In this document: positions 26,761-38,622 of the stretch, in pieces
How positions within the stretch are numbered: position 1 is the first letter of the stretch
How the letters are laid out: every line of letters starts with the position of its first letter
NCBI RefSeq assembly: GCF_000378245.1
Contig: NZ_KB899493.1
Location: forward strand, 310,001 to 374,000
Direction: 5' to 3'
DNA: 64,000 nucleotides
Origin: Aromatoleum toluclasticum ATCC 700605
GTDB lineage: Bacteria > Pseudomonadota > Gammaproteobacteria > Burkholderiales > Rhodocyclaceae
The notes under the pieces: model-generated
The model's database searches: none
What the model was told of the DNA's origin: nothing
The model's input: the letters and a program-made list of their open reading frames with translations, nothing else
Program-made: the position numbers and the translations under genes

Positions 26761-28074
26761 TCACTTGTGCAACCGCATCTCCGCCGAGCGCGCGTGTGCT
26801 TGGAGACCCTCGCCGTGGGCGAGCGTGGAGGCGACGCGGCCCAATGTCTGCGCACCTGCCTCCGAGATCTGGATGATGCTGGTGCGCTTCTGGAAGTCGT
26901 ACACGCCCAGCGGCGACGAGAAGCGCGCGCTGCGCATGGTCGGCAGCACGTGGTTGGGGCCGGCGCAGTAGTCGCCCAGCGCCTCGACCGACCAGTGGCC
27001 GACGAAGATCGCACCGGCGTGGCGGATGCGGTCTACCCACGGCTCGGGTTCGTCGAGCGACAGCTCCAGGTGCTCGGGCGCGATACGGTTCGCGATCGCG
27101 CAGGCCTGCTCCAGGCTCTCTACGTGGATCAGCGCGCCGCGGTTCGCGAGCGAGGCGGCGATGGTCTCGCGGCGCGGCATCGCCGGCAGCAGGCGCTCGA
27201 TCGACGCTTCGACCGCGTCGATGAACGCGGCGTCGGTACACAGCAGGATCGATTGCGCGAGTTCGTCGTGCTCCGCCTGCGCGAAGAGATCCATCGCGAC
27301 CCAGTCGGAATGGCCACTGCCGTCGGAGATGACGAGGACTTCGGAGGGGCCCGCGACCATGTCGATGCCGACCGTGCCGAACACGCGGCGCTTGGCCTCG
27401 GCGACGTAGGCGTTGCCGGGACCGACGATCTTGTCGACCTGCGGCAGGGTCTGCGTGCCGTAGGCGAGCGCGGCGACGGCTTGTGCGCCGCCGATCGTGA
27501 ACACACGGTCGACGCCGGTGATCGCGGCAGCAGCCAGGACGAGCGGGTTCTTCTCGCCGTTCGGCGTCGGCACGACCATGATCAGCTCGCCGACGCCGGC
27601 GACCTTGGCCGGAACGGCGTTCATCAGCACCGAACTGGGATAGGACGCCCGTCCGCCGGGCACGTACAGGCCGACGCGATCGAGCGGCGTGACCTTCTGG
27701 CCGAGGCGCGTGCCGTCGGCCTCGACGTAGTCCCAGGATTCGGCGCGCTGGCGCTCGTGGTAGACGCGCACGCGGTCGGCAGCGATGCGCAGCGCCTCGC
27801 GCTGCTCGACGGTCAGGCTGTCGAGCGCGGCCTTCAGTTCGGCCTTCGGCAGTTCCAGCCCGGCCATCGACTTCACGTCGAGGCGGTCGAAGCGCCGCGT
27901 GTATTCGATGACCGCGGCATCACCGGTAGTGCGCACGGCACTCAGGATCTCGGTGACGGCCGCGTCGATGCGCGCATCCGCGCTGCCTTCGAAGGCGAGC
28001 AGCGCGTCCAGCGTGGACAGGAACTCGGGATCGCGCGCGTCAAGGCGGCGGATCGTTCGGCTCGCATCACTCAT
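26761..28074 (-). CDS. hisD: HisD, histidinol dehydrogenase
   Basis: A 437-residue enzyme that oxidises histidinol to histidine in two NAD-dependent steps. Seen are the [12 protein letters not shown] and [12 protein letters not shown] signatures and the [10 protein letters not shown]-like metal region [12 protein letters not shown]. The ATG at 28074 overlaps the hisG stop (ATGA). It ends in a convergent arrangement with hisC. Confidence 0.97.
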   Translation of the reverse strand: MSDASRTIRRLDARDPEFLSTLDALLAFEGSADARIDAAVTEILSAVRTTGDAAVIEYTRRFDRLDVKSMAGLELPKAELKAALDSLTVEQREALRIAADRVRVYHERQRAESWDYVEADGTRLGQKVTPLDRVGLYVPGGRASYPSSVLMNAVPAKVAGVGELIMVVPTPNGEKNPLVLAAAAITGVDRVFTIGGAQAVAALAYGTQTLPQVDKIVGPGNAYVAEAKRRVFGTVGIDMVAGPSEVLVISDGSGHSDWVAMDLFAQAEHDELAQSILLCTDAAFIDAVEASIERLLPAMPRRETIAASLANRGALIHVESLEQACAIANRIAPEHLELSLDEPEPWVDRIRHAGAIFVGHWSVEALGDYCAGPNHVLPTMRSARFSSPLGVYDFQKRTSIIQISEAGAQTLGRVASTLAHGEGLQAHARSAEMRLHK

Positions 28075-28712
28075 TTCACAGCTCCCGCAAAGGCCTCCAG
28101 CACGGGCTGGAGGAGTTCGCGCTTCAGCTTCAGCGAGGCTTGGTTAACGACCAGGCGCGAGCTGATCTGCATGATCTCCTCGACTTCCTCGAGGTTGTTC
28201 GCGCGCAGCGTGTTGCCGCTCGAGACGAGGTCCACGATCGCGTCGGCGAGACCGACCAGCGGCGCGAGCTCCATCGAGCCGTACAGCTTGATCAGGTCGA
28301 CGTGCACGCCCTTGGCGGCGAAGTGCGCCTTGGCGCTGTTGATGTATTTGGTCGCGACGCGGATGCGCCCGCCGGGCCGCGTCGCCGCGGCGTAGTCGAA
28401 GCCCTTCTGCGTCGCGACGCACAGGCGGCACTTCGCGATGTTGAGGTCCAGCGGCTGGTACAGCCCTGCCCCGCCGTGTTCGAGCAGCACGTCCTTGCCC
28501 GCGATGCCAAGGTCGGCCGCGCCGTACTGGACATAGGTCGGCGTGTCGGTCGCTCGCACGATCACGAGGCGCACGTCCGGGCGGTTCGTGCCGATGATGA
28601 GCTTGCGCGAGGTCTCGGGGTTGTCGGTCGGGGTGATACCGGCAGCCGCAAGCAGCGGCAGCGTTTCCTCGAAGATGCGGCCCTTGGACAGGGCAAGGGT
28701 GATGCTGGACAC
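28071..28712 (-). CDS. hisG: HisG, ATP phosphoribosyltransferase (short form)
   Basis: A 213-residue short-form HisG, the first committed enzyme of histidine synthesis; short forms usually need the HisZ regulatory subunit, which is not in the window. The N terminus [20 protein letters not shown] and [20 protein letters not shown] carry the family motifs. I take the GTG at 28712, with GAGG about 8 bases upstream, as the start. An ATG at 28745 would add 11 residues that do not resemble the family. Confidence 0.93.
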   Translation of the reverse strand: MSSITLALSKGRIFEETLPLLAAAGITPTDNPETSRKLIIGTNRPDVRLVIVRATDTPTYVQYGAADLGIAGKDVLLEHGGAGLYQPLDLNIAKCRLCVATQKGFDYAAATRPGGRIRVATKYINSAKAHFAAKGVHVDLIKLYGSMELAPLVGLADAIVDLVSSGNTLRANNLEEVEEIMQISSRLVVNQASLKLKRELLQPVLEAFAGAVK

Positions 28713-28782
28713 GAAGGGTGCCTCGGGAAAAAAGCGGGCTGACATTGTAACCCGCCCGCCCTTCTGATAGCCTTCGACGACT

Positions 28783-28813
28783 GGCTGAACCGCGCTGCGG
28801 TTCGGCCTTTTTT
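28783..28813 (+). terminator. Strong intrinsic terminator upstream of rnk
   Basis: GGCTGAACCGC-GCT-GCGGTTCGGCC is an 11-bp stem with one wobble pair, followed by six T and then ACTTTTT. It is oriented on the plus strand, 33 bases before the rnk ATG, with no plus-strand gene upstream. This fits a leader attenuator or a barrier to antisense transcription. Confidence 0.75.
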
Positions 28814-28845
28814 ACTTTTTGCGCGAAGCACGGAGTCGAAACGCC

Positions 28846-29253
28846 ATGAAACCCGAAATCGTGATCTCCTCGCAGGACCTCGATCGCCTCGAGGGCTTGC
28901 TGGCCGCACCGGCCGCCCGCAACCGCAGCGACCTCAACGGCCTGCGCGACGAGCTTGCGCGGGCCGATGTGCGCGAACCCCAGGACATGCCGGCCAACGT
29001 CATCACGATGAACAGCCGCGCTCACTTCCGCGAGTTGCCCGGCGGCCGCGAGCATGAACTGACGCTGGTCTACCCCGGTGACGCGGCACCGGACGGGGGG
29101 AAGGTGTCGGTCTTCACGCCGGCCGGGAGCGCCCTGCTGGGACTGGCGGTCGGCCAGACGATCGACTGGGAGAATTCGGACAAGCACCCGATCAGGCTCG
29201 AGGTGCTGGATGTCACGTGGCAGCCGGAGGCTGCGGGACGCTTCGACCTGTAA
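28846..29253 (+). CDS. rnk: Rnk-like nucleoside diphosphate kinase regulator (GreA/GreB C-terminal fold)
   Basis: A 135-residue protein of the Rnk family. An N-terminal coiled-coil-like segment (QDLDRLEGLLAAPAARNRS) is followed by a GreA/GreB C-terminal FKBP-like domain (HELTLVYPGDAAPDGGKVSV and SALLGLAVGQTIDW). Rnk binds RNA polymerase and affects NTP and polyphosphate metabolism in gammaproteobacteria. The ATG at 28846 has CGGAG upstream. It is on the plus strand between minus-strand murA and hisG, which are normally adjacent in related bacteria. Confidence 0.87.
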   Translation: MKPEIVISSQDLDRLEGLLAAPAARNRSDLNGLRDELARADVREPQDMPANVITMNSRAHFRELPGGREHELTLVYPGDAAPDGGKVSVFTPAGSALLGLAVGQTIDWENSDKHPIRLEVLDVTWQPEAAGRFDL

Positions 29254-29260
29254 GGACTGC

Positions 29261-29286
29261 GGGCGCCGGCGCAACGACCGGCGCCC
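29261..29286. terminator. Hairpin between convergent rnk and murA
   Basis: GGGCGCCGG and CCGGCGCCC form a perfect 9-bp stem with an 8-base loop, 8 bases from each stop codon. There is no U-tract, so its strength as a terminator is unsure. Confidence 0.5.
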
Positions 29287-29293
29287 CACGCAT

Positions 29294-30829
<1,536 letters not shown>

Positions 30830-30835
30830 CTACCC

Positions 30836-31595
30836 TCAAGCCCGCAGCTTGTAGCCCCGGGCGAGCATCGCCAGGGTCAGTACTGCGAGGAACACGAAAC
30901 AGACACTCACGACCGCAAGGCTCAGCCACGGCGAGACGTCGGACTGGCCGAAGAAACCGTAGCGGAAGCCGTCGATCATGAAGAAGAACGGATTGATGTG
31001 CGAGACCGTCTGCCAGAAGGCCGGCAGCGAGTGGATCGAGTAGAACACGCCGGACAGCATCGTCAGCGGCATGATCAGGAAATTCTGGAAACCCGCGAGC
31101 TGGTCGAACTTGTCCGCCCAGATGCCTGCAATGACGCCCAGCGAACCGAGGATCGCGCCCCCCATGAGGCCGAACGCGAGGATCCAGCCCGGGGCCGCCA
31201 TCGGCAGATCGACGAAGGGGAAGGACACGAGCAACACGCCGATGCCAACGAAGAGGCCGCGCAGCAGCGATGCGATCACGTAGGCGGCGTAGAACTCGCG
31301 GTAGGACAGCGGCGGCAGCAGCACGAAGATGATGTTGCCGGTGATCTTGCTCTGGATCAGCGACGAGGAGCTGTTCGCGAACGAGTTCTGCAGCAGCGAC
31401 ATCATCACCAGCCCCGGCACGAGGAAGGCCGTGTAGGCGACATCGCCGTAAACCGTGACATGCCGGTCGAGCACGTGCGAGAAGATCAGCAGATACAGCA
31501 GCGCGTTGAGGACGGGGGCGCCGACGGTCTGGAAACCCACCTTCCAGAAGCGCAGCACTTCCTTTTGCAGCAGGGTGCGGAACCCGATCAGGCGC

Positions 31596-31603
<8 letters not shown>
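30836..31603 (-). CDS. ABC-2 type exporter permease
   Basis: A 255-residue, six-helix permease of the ABC-2 family (YadH/NodJ type), with the family block LPPLSYREFYAAYVIASLL and MLSGVFYSIHSLPAFWQT. It partners the ATPase immediately upstream; the pair overlaps by 8 bases. The substrate is unknown; homologous pairs export lipids, polysaccharide parts or drugs. The position next to mla and murA suggests an envelope role. Confidence 0.9.
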
Positions 31604-32492
<889 letters not shown>

Positions 32493-32505
32493 CGACTGCA
32501 ACGGC

Positions 32506-32790
32506 TCAGGCTTCGGCGGGCAGCAGCTCGTCGACACCGTAGAGCGTCGCGAGGCTGCGCATCCCCGCCGGCATGCCGGCCTGGCGAACCTTGTGCCCGC
32601 TCGCGCGGGCGACACGCATCCAGTCGAACAACAGCGCAAGCGCCGATGAATCCGCCGCGCTCACGCCGGACAGGTCGACGACCAGGTCCTCGGCGCGCAC
32701 GAGTGCGCGACCGCGCTCGATCCATTGCGCGGCAGTCACCATCGTCAGCTCGCCTTCGATGGCGAGAACCTTGCCCGAAGCGGCGTTCAT
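32506..32790 (-). CDS. mlaB: MlaB, STAS-domain subunit of the Mla system
   Basis: A 94-residue STAS-domain protein (anti-sigma antagonist fold) with the family phospho-loop VDLSGVSAADSSALALLFDW. In Mla it binds MlaF and controls the ATPase. The start overlaps mlaC by 4 bases. The length is normal for the betaproteobacterial form. Confidence 0.88.
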   Translation of the reverse strand: MNAASGKVLAIEGELTMVTAAQWIERGRALVRAEDLVVDLSGVSAADSSALALLFDWMRVARASGHKVRQAGMPAGMRSLATLYGVDELLPAEA

Positions 32791-33407
32791 GTACGTGCCG
32801 GCGCAGCGAGGTCGCGGTTCTTTTGCTCCAGCGACTTGATCAGGCCATCCACGCCGCCGGCGCGAATCTCCTGCGCGAAGGTGCCGCGGTAGTTCGTCAC
32901 GAGGCTCACGCCGGCGACGACCACGTCGAAGACCTTCCAGCCTTCGGCCGTCTTTTCCAGCGTGTAGTCGATGTTGATCGCCTGCGCACCGGCCTGGCGG
33001 ACTTCGGTCTGCACGCGCACCGAGGTATCGGCCTCGGCGAACTTGGCGGGCTTGTAGCCGATGGTCTGGTCGCGGTACTGCGTCAGCGCATTGGAATAGG
33101 TGCGCACGAGCAGGGTACGGAAGGCTTCGACGAGCTTGCCCTGCTGCTCCGGGTTGGCCTGGCGCCAGTCCTTGCCGACTGCCAGCATGGTCATGCGGCG
33201 GAAGTCGAAATGCGGGAGGACCTTTTCCTCGACCAGATCGATCACACGACGCGTGTCGCCGGACTGGATCGCCTTGTCCTGACGCACGATGGTCAGGACG
33301 TCGTCACTGACTTCGCGCACGAGCGCATCGGGCGCCTTCAACGAGTCAGCCGCAAACGCCGGCAGAAGCGAGAACATCAGGCACAGGGAAAGCAGGAACT
33401 TCTTCAT
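32787..33407 (-). CDS. mlaC: MlaC, periplasmic phospholipid carrier
   Basis: A 206-residue exported protein with signal peptide (KKFLLSLCLMFSLLPAFAA). It ferries phospholipids between outer-membrane MlaA and inner-membrane MlaFEDB. Family segments are KVLPHFDFRRMTMLAVGKDW and KVFDVVVAGVSLVTNYRGTF. Two adjacent ATGs exist at 33410 and 33407; the spacing to GAGGAG favours 33407 but the other is possible. Confidence 0.94.
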   Translation of the reverse strand: MKKFLLSLCLMFSLLPAFAADSLKAPDALVREVSDDVLTIVRQDKAIQSGDTRRVIDLVEEKVLPHFDFRRMTMLAVGKDWRQANPEQQGKLVEAFRTLLVRTYSNALTQYRDQTIGYKPAKFAEADTSVRVQTEVRQAGAQAINIDYTLEKTAEGWKVFDVVVAGVSLVTNYRGTFAQEIRAGGVDGLIKSLEQKNRDLAAPART

Positions 33408-33464
33408 CATCACTCCTCGGGAACACCGGCAACCAGGCACGTGCCCCTTTTGTCCGTCAGAAAA

Positions 33465-34241
33465 TTATTGTGCGCCGGTATCGGCGAACAGCTCGGCGTC
33501 ATCCTGTTTCCGCCGCGCCCCGTTGAAATCGATCTCCTCGAGCGGCGGATTGCCGTCGAACACGCGGTAGCGGCGCTGCTGCAGATAGAAGTCGCGCGCG
33601 TAGGCATACTTGTCCAGCGTGCCTTCGTCCAGCGTCTTGTCGATGCCGAGCAGGTTGGCGCGCGCATGCACGAGGCGCAGCGCCGTGAGGCTGTTGCGCG
33701 TCGGGACGTCCTTGATACCCCACACGTCGTCGCCGTACAGGTCGATCGGCAGAACCGCCGCGTCACGGACAGTGCGCGGACCGAAGAACGGCACGACGAA
33801 ATACGCCCCTTCGCCCACGCCCCACCAGCCCAGGGTCTGGCCGAAATCCTCGTCGTGCTTGGGCAGCTCGAGCTCGCTCGCGACGTCGAAGAGGCCGAGG
33901 ATGCCCACCGTCGAGTTGATCGCGAAGCGTAGCAGGTCGCTCAGGCCATCCGCCAATTTGCCCTGCAACAGGTTGTTGCCGCCGATCCACACGTCACCGA
34001 CGTTGCCGAAGAAGTTGCCGACGCCGGTACGCAGCGGCAGCGGCGTGACCTTGTCGTAGGCCTTGGCGACCGGCTGGATCGCGGCCTCGTCAACCTTCTC
34101 GTTGAAGGTGAACATCGCACGATTGTAGCCTTCGAGCGGGTCGTCCGGATTGGCGACGCGCGCCGTGCAACCGGCCAGCGCAAAGCAGGCGGACGCGAGC
34201 ACGAGCGCCTTCACGAACTTGGGGGAGGTCTTCTTTTTCAT
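33465..34241 (-). CDS. mlaA: MlaA (VacJ), outer-membrane lipoprotein
   Basis: A 258-residue lipoprotein with signal peptide and lipobox ALAGC (Cys25). The core includes DPLEGYNRAMFTFNEKVD, NNLLQGKLADGLSDLLRF and GYWGVGEGAYFVVP-like GWWGVGEGAYFVVPFFGP. It removes phospholipids from the outer leaflet and passes them to MlaC. It sits between mlaD and mlaC, a placement typical of betaproteobacteria; in E. coli it is elsewhere. Confidence 0.96.
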   Translation of the reverse strand: MKKKTSPKFVKALVLASACFALAGCTARVANPDDPLEGYNRAMFTFNEKVDEAAIQPVAKAYDKVTPLPLRTGVGNFFGNVGDVWIGGNNLLQGKLADGLSDLLRFAINSTVGILGLFDVASELELPKHDEDFGQTLGWWGVGEGAYFVVPFFGPRTVRDAAVLPIDLYGDDVWGIKDVPTRNSLTALRLVHARANLLGIDKTLDEGTLDKYAYARDFYLQQRRYRVFDGNPPLEEIDFNGARRKQDDAELFADTGAQ

Positions 34242-34269
34242 TATGGAATTCAGGTTGCGCGCATCCGGT

Positions 34270-34743
34270 TCAGTTCGCGGGTGCCGACCCTTCGGCCGCC
34301 TTGTCGAACATGAATTGGCCGATGAGCTTCTCCAGGACGACCGCGGACTGGGTGATCTGCAGCGCGTCGCCGGTTTTCAGCATCGCCTCGTCGCCGCCCG
34401 GCTCGAGGCCGACATACTGCTCGCCGAGCAGGCCGGAGGTCAGGATGGTCCCGATCGTGTCACGCGGGAACTGGTAGGTCGCATCGAGCGACAGGGAGAC
34501 GACGGCACGATAGGTCTTGGAGTCGAAACGGATCTCCTTGACGCGTCCGACGACGACGCCTGCGCTCTTCACCGGCGCCCTCACCTTGAGGCCGCCGATG
34601 TTGTCGAACTGTCCGGTCACGAGGTAGGTTTCACCGCCGTTGGCAGCCCCCAGGTTGCCGACCTTGAACGCCAGGAACATCAGCGCGGCCACACCGATGA
34701 CGACGAAGAAACCGACCCACAGGTCGAGCGTTGTACGCCTCAT
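34270..34743 (-). CDS. mlaD: MlaD, MCE-domain subunit
   Basis: A 157-residue protein with an N-terminal membrane helix (LWVGFFVVIGVAALMFLAFKV) and an MCE domain that forms a hexameric ring over MlaE. Family motifs are VRAPVKSAGVVVGRVKEI and LTSGLLGEQYVGLEPGGD. The gene overlaps mlaE by 4 bases. Its C terminus is short, without the longer tail of some homologues. Confidence 0.94.
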   Translation of the reverse strand: MRRTTLDLWVGFFVVIGVAALMFLAFKVGNLGAANGGETYLVTGQFDNIGGLKVRAPVKSAGVVVGRVKEIRFDSKTYRAVVSLSLDATYQFPRDTIGTILTSGLLGEQYVGLEPGGDEAMLKTGDALQITQSAVVLEKLIGQFMFDKAAEGSAPAN

Positions 34744-35534
34744 GACTGCCCTCGGAACATAAGAGATGTAAGCACGAAATCGAGCGCCAGGATCGCCAGC
34801 GCGGAGGTCACGACGGTGCGGGTGATCGCACGCGACAGCCCTTCGGCGGTCGGCGTACAGTCGTAGCCCTCGAACACGGCGATCAGCGCGACCGTGGCGC
34901 CGAACACGAAGCTCTTGATCACCCCGTTCATGATGTCGAAGCGGAAGTCCACGGCCGCCTGCATCTGCGACCAGAATGCGCCGTCATCGACGCCGATGAA
35001 CACGACGCCGATCAGCCAGCCGCCGAACACGCCCATCGCGGAGAACAGCGCGGCCAGTAGCGGCATCGAGATCACACCGCCCCAGAAACGCGGCGCGACG
35101 ACGCGGGCGATGGGGTTGACGGCCATCATGTCCATTGCGTCGAGCTGCTCGGTGGTTTTCATCAGGCCGATCTCCGCGGTCACGGCGAGGCCGGCGCGGC
35201 TGGCGAAGAGCAGCCCCGCGACGACGGGGCCGAGTTCACGCGTCAGCGACAGCGACACCAGCACGCCGAGCGCGTCGCCCGAACCGTAGCGCTGCAAGGT
35301 TTCATAGCCCTGCAGGCCCAGCACCATGCCGACGAAGAGACCCGAGACGACGATGATCAGCAGCGACAGCACGCCGCTGAAGTAGATCTCGCGCACCGTC
35401 AGGTGGATACGCGTCAGCGACTGCCCCGAATGGCGCAGCAGCAGCATGAAGAAGCGCGCCGCGAAGCCGATGCGCCACACGCCCTCGACCGCCGCCGCGC
35501 CCAGACGGCGGATGAAGTTCAGCAGGCCGTTCAT
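34740..35534 (-). CDS. mlaE: MlaE, permease
   Basis: A 264-residue multi-helix permease of the MlaE/YrbE family. The conserved parts are GLFVGMVLGLQGYETLQRYG, LTRELGPVVAGLLFASRAG and MKTTEQLDAMDMMAVNP. It forms the membrane core for phospholipid movement. The ATG at 35534 overlaps mlaF by 4 bases; the open frame upstream is a shadow of mlaF. Confidence 0.95.
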   Translation of the reverse strand: MNGLLNFIRRLGAAAVEGVWRIGFAARFFMLLLRHSGQSLTRIHLTVREIYFSGVLSLLIIVVSGLFVGMVLGLQGYETLQRYGSGDALGVLVSLSLTRELGPVVAGLLFASRAGLAVTAEIGLMKTTEQLDAMDMMAVNPIARVVAPRFWGGVISMPLLAALFSAMGVFGGWLIGVVFIGVDDGAFWSQMQAAVDFRFDIMNGVIKSFVFGATVALIAVFEGYDCTPTAEGLSRAITRTVVTSALAILALDFVLTSLMFRGQS

Positions 35535-36349
35535 GCGGACCTCCCGCCGATGAGGCTCTGATCCAGCGCTTCGGCCGGGTAGTGGAAGGGCACGGGGCCG
35601 TCGGGCTCGGCGTGGATGAACTGGTACACCCAGGGATCCTTCGATGCGCGCAGCTCGTCGGGCGTGCCTTCCGCGACGATGCCGCCTTCGGAGACAAAAT
35701 AGATGTAATCGACGATCTGCAGCGATTCCATGATGTCGTGCGTCACCATGATCGTCGTCGCCCCGAGCGCATCGTTGAGCTTGCGGATCAGCTGGCCGAT
35801 GACGCCGAGCGAGATCGGATCGAGGCCGGCGAAGGGCTCGTCGTACATGATCAGCATCGGATCGAGCGCGATCGCCCGCGCCAGCGCGACGCGGCGCGCC
35901 ATGCCGCCCGACAGTTCCGCGGGCATGAGGTCCGCCGCGCCGCGCAGCCCCACCGCGTTGAGCTTCATCAGCACCATGTCGCGGATCAGGCCGAACGGCA
36001 GGTCGGTGTGTTCGCGCAAGGGGAAGGCCACGTTGTCGAACACCGACATGTCGGTGAATAGCGCGCCGAACTGGAACAGCATGCCCATGCGCCGGCGCAT
36101 CTCGTACAGCTCGGCCGTATTCAGGGACGATACATTGCGGCCGGCAACCTCGACGGTGCCGGCCGTCGCACGCAGCTGCCCGCCGATCAGGCGCAACAGG
36201 GTTGTCTTGCCGCAACCGCTGCCGCCCATGATCGCAACGACCTTGCCCCGCGGCACCTTCAGGTCGATGCCGCGCAGGATCTCGCGCTCGCCGTAGGCGA
36301 AGCGGACATCCTTCAGGCTTACCAGCAGATTGTCGGTTTCGGAAACCAA
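35531..36349 (-). CDS. mlaF: MlaF, ATPase
   Basis: A 272-residue ABC ATPase. Walker A is MGGSGCGKTTLLRLIGG, signature LSGGMARRVALARAIALDP, Walker B LIMYDEPFAGLDPIS. It powers MlaE and binds MlaB. It is the first gene of mlaFEDACB and the downstream ABC-bolA-murA run, with small overlaps or gaps through mlaB. The 160-base region upstream to 36509 holds no gene. Confidence 0.95.
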   Translation of the reverse strand: MVSETDNLLVSLKDVRFAYGEREILRGIDLKVPRGKVVAIMGGSGCGKTTLLRLIGGQLRATAGTVEVAGRNVSSLNTAELYEMRRRMGMLFQFGALFTDMSVFDNVAFPLREHTDLPFGLIRDMVLMKLNAVGLRGAADLMPAELSGGMARRVALARAIALDPMLIMYDEPFAGLDPISLGVIGQLIRKLNDALGATTIMVTHDIMESLQIVDYIYFVSEGGIVAEGTPDELRASKDPWVYQFIHAEPDGPVPFHYPAEALDQSLIGGRSA

Positions 36350-36509
36350 GTCGACGTCCCTCGGGGATCTTCAAAGCCTGTTAGTTTAGCAGACAGGGCG
36401 AAAGCAGCAGCCATTGCCGCCGGCCCGATGCGGGACGAATACACGAACACAGTGTTGCGTCGTGCGGCGCATGCGGGAGGACGAACGCCGACACGGGCGT
36501 CGCAGCGGA

Positions 36510-38480
36510 TCACCGCCCCCGCAGCAGCCGACCTTCCGCCTGCTCCAGATCGGCGGGCACACCCATCAGCACGATCACATCGCCCGCCTGCATCAGCGTT
36601 TCCGCACTCGGCGCGACGCCGCGGATGTTGCGCCGGCGCACGGCCGAAACGCTCACGCCGAAGTCGTCGAGCGCCATCGCCCCCAGGGTGCGGCCGACCG
36701 CATGCGCGCCGGCCGGAAGGGTCACGGGGTGCAGGCGCACCTGGCGTGCCTCGGGGCCGTCGGCTGCATCGGTGGTGCCGTGGAAGAAGCCGCGCATGAG
36801 GGCGTAGCGCTGGTTACGCACGTCGCGGATGCGCCGCACGACCCGATTGAGCGGCACGCCGATGAGCGCGAGGGCGTGCGACGCGAGCATGATGCTGCCC
36901 TCGAAAGCCTCCGGCACAACCTCCGCGGCACCGCCTTGCGCGAGGCGATCCATATCCTTCTCGTCGGCGGCGCGCGTGACGATGGGCAGATCCGGCCGCA
37001 GCGCGAGTGCGCGATGCAGCACGCGCAGCGCCGCCTCGACCTCGCCGAAGGAGATCACCAGCGCGCTCGCGCGCATGATCCCGGCGGCCATCAGCGTCTC
37101 GTGGCGCGAGGCGTCGCCGTAGACGACGGTATCGCCGGCCGCCCCGGCCTCGCGCACACGCTCGGGATCGAGATCGAGCGCAACGTAGCTGACGTTCTCC
37201 TGCTCAAGGAAGCGCGCCATGTACTGCCCGCTGCGCCCGTAGCCGCAGATGATGATGTGCTTGCTGGTGTTCATCGACTGCGCCGCGACGCGCGTCAGCT
37301 CCATCGAACGCAGCAGCCATTCCGACGCGACGAAGCGCATCACGATCCGGTCGCTCGCCTGCACGACCAGCGGCGCGAGCAGCATCGAGACGACCAGCGC
37401 CGCGACCGTGGTCTGCAGCAGCGCAGGCGGTATCAGGTCGAGGCCATCGATCTGCGACACCAGCACGAAGCCGAATTCGCCGCCCGCGCACAGCCACAGA
37501 CCGGTGCGCAGCGCCGTCCCGGCGGAGGAACCGAAAGCGCGCGAGGCCGCGAATACGATCGCGCACTTCACGACCAGCAGCGCCGCGACCATGCCAAGCA
37601 CCGCGAACAGATGGCTCGCGATCACATGGACGTCGAGGAACATGCCGACCGTGACGAAAAAGAGCCCCAGCAGCACGTCGCGGAAAGGCTTGATGTCCTC
37701 CTCGACCTGGTAGCGGAACTCGGTCTCGGAAATCAGCATGCCGGCGAGAAAGGCCCCGAGGGCGAGCGACAGGCCGACGAGCTGCGACAGCCACGCCAGT
37801 CCCAGCGTGATCAGCAGCACGTTGAGCATGAAGAGCTCGCCCGAGCGGCGCCGCGCGACGATGGTGAACCAGGTGCGCATCAAGCGCTGGCCGAAACCGA
37901 GCACCAGGACCAACAGCACGACGGCCTTCAGGGCCGCGATACCGAGAGTTTCGGCCAGCGCCTCGGCCGGCTGCGACAATGCCGGGAGCAGGATCAGCAG
38001 GGGCACGACGGCGATGTCCTGGAACAACAGCACGCCCATGGTCTCGCGCCCGTGCTTGCTGTCGAGTTCCATCCGGTCGGACAGGAGCTTGGACAGGATC
38101 GCGGTGGACGACATCGCCAGCGTGCTGCCCAGCGCGAGCCCCGCCCCCCAGCCGAGGCCGAGGAGGTATCCGACCGGCATCACCAGCGCAATGCACCCGA
38201 GAACCTGAGCGGCACCGAGCCCGAATACCGTCCGTTTCATCGCCAGCAGGCGCGGCAGCGAGAACTCGAGCCCGATCGAGAACATGAGGAACACGACACC
38301 GAACTCGGCGAGATGGCTCGCACCGTCGGAGGCGGGCACCAGTTTCAGCGCGTGCGGCCCCACGGCCGCGCCGACCAGCAGGTAGCCGAGCACGGGCGGC
38401 AGGTTGATGCTGCGAAAGATCGCCACCGTGACGACCGCCGCGGCCAGCAGGAGGAGAACCAACTCCAGGGTATTCGGCAT
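36510..38480 (-). CDS. CPA2 cation:proton antiporter with RCK domains (KefB/KefC-like)
   Basis: A 656-residue membrane protein. Twelve to thirteen helices of a Na+/H+ exchanger-type transporter fill residues 1-380 (FLMFSIGLEFSLPRLLAMKR; LGAFLAGMLISETEFRYQ). A TrkA-N/RCK domain follows (HIIICGYGRSGQYMARFLE, about residue 420) and then a TrkA-C domain (HPVTLPAGAHAVGRTLGAM). KefC-type proteins exchange K+ for H+ under control of glutathione adducts or NAD(H), but the exact type here is unknown. It is divergent from kdsD. Confidence 0.9.
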   Translation of the reverse strand: MPNTLELVLLLLAAAVVTVAIFRSINLPPVLGYLLVGAAVGPHALKLVPASDGASHLAEFGVVFLMFSIGLEFSLPRLLAMKRTVFGLGAAQVLGCIALVMPVGYLLGLGWGAGLALGSTLAMSSTAILSKLLSDRMELDSKHGRETMGVLLFQDIAVVPLLILLPALSQPAEALAETLGIAALKAVVLLVLVLGFGQRLMRTWFTIVARRRSGELFMLNVLLITLGLAWLSQLVGLSLALGAFLAGMLISETEFRYQVEEDIKPFRDVLLGLFFVTVGMFLDVHVIASHLFAVLGMVAALLVVKCAIVFAASRAFGSSAGTALRTGLWLCAGGEFGFVLVSQIDGLDLIPPALLQTTVAALVVSMLLAPLVVQASDRIVMRFVASEWLLRSMELTRVAAQSMNTSKHIIICGYGRSGQYMARFLEQENVSYVALDLDPERVREAGAAGDTVVYGDASRHETLMAAGIMRASALVISFGEVEAALRVLHRALALRPDLPIVTRAADEKDMDRLAQGGAAEVVPEAFEGSIMLASHALALIGVPLNRVVRRIRDVRNQRYALMRGFFHGTTDAADGPEARQVRLHPVTLPAGAHAVGRTLGAMALDDFGVSVSAVRRRNIRGVAPSAETLMQAGDVIVLMGVPADLEQAEGRLLRGR

Positions 38481-38622
38481 GGGGCTCCGCGTTGTGCATC
38501 GGGTTCGGCGGACGGTTCGGATATACTTGTCCGTCTTGGTGCGCCGCAGCGTCGTCCGATTATCGACGACTCATATTGCGCAGCGCCATCTATAAAAGAA
38601 AAGTGTAACCGCTCCGAACGCC

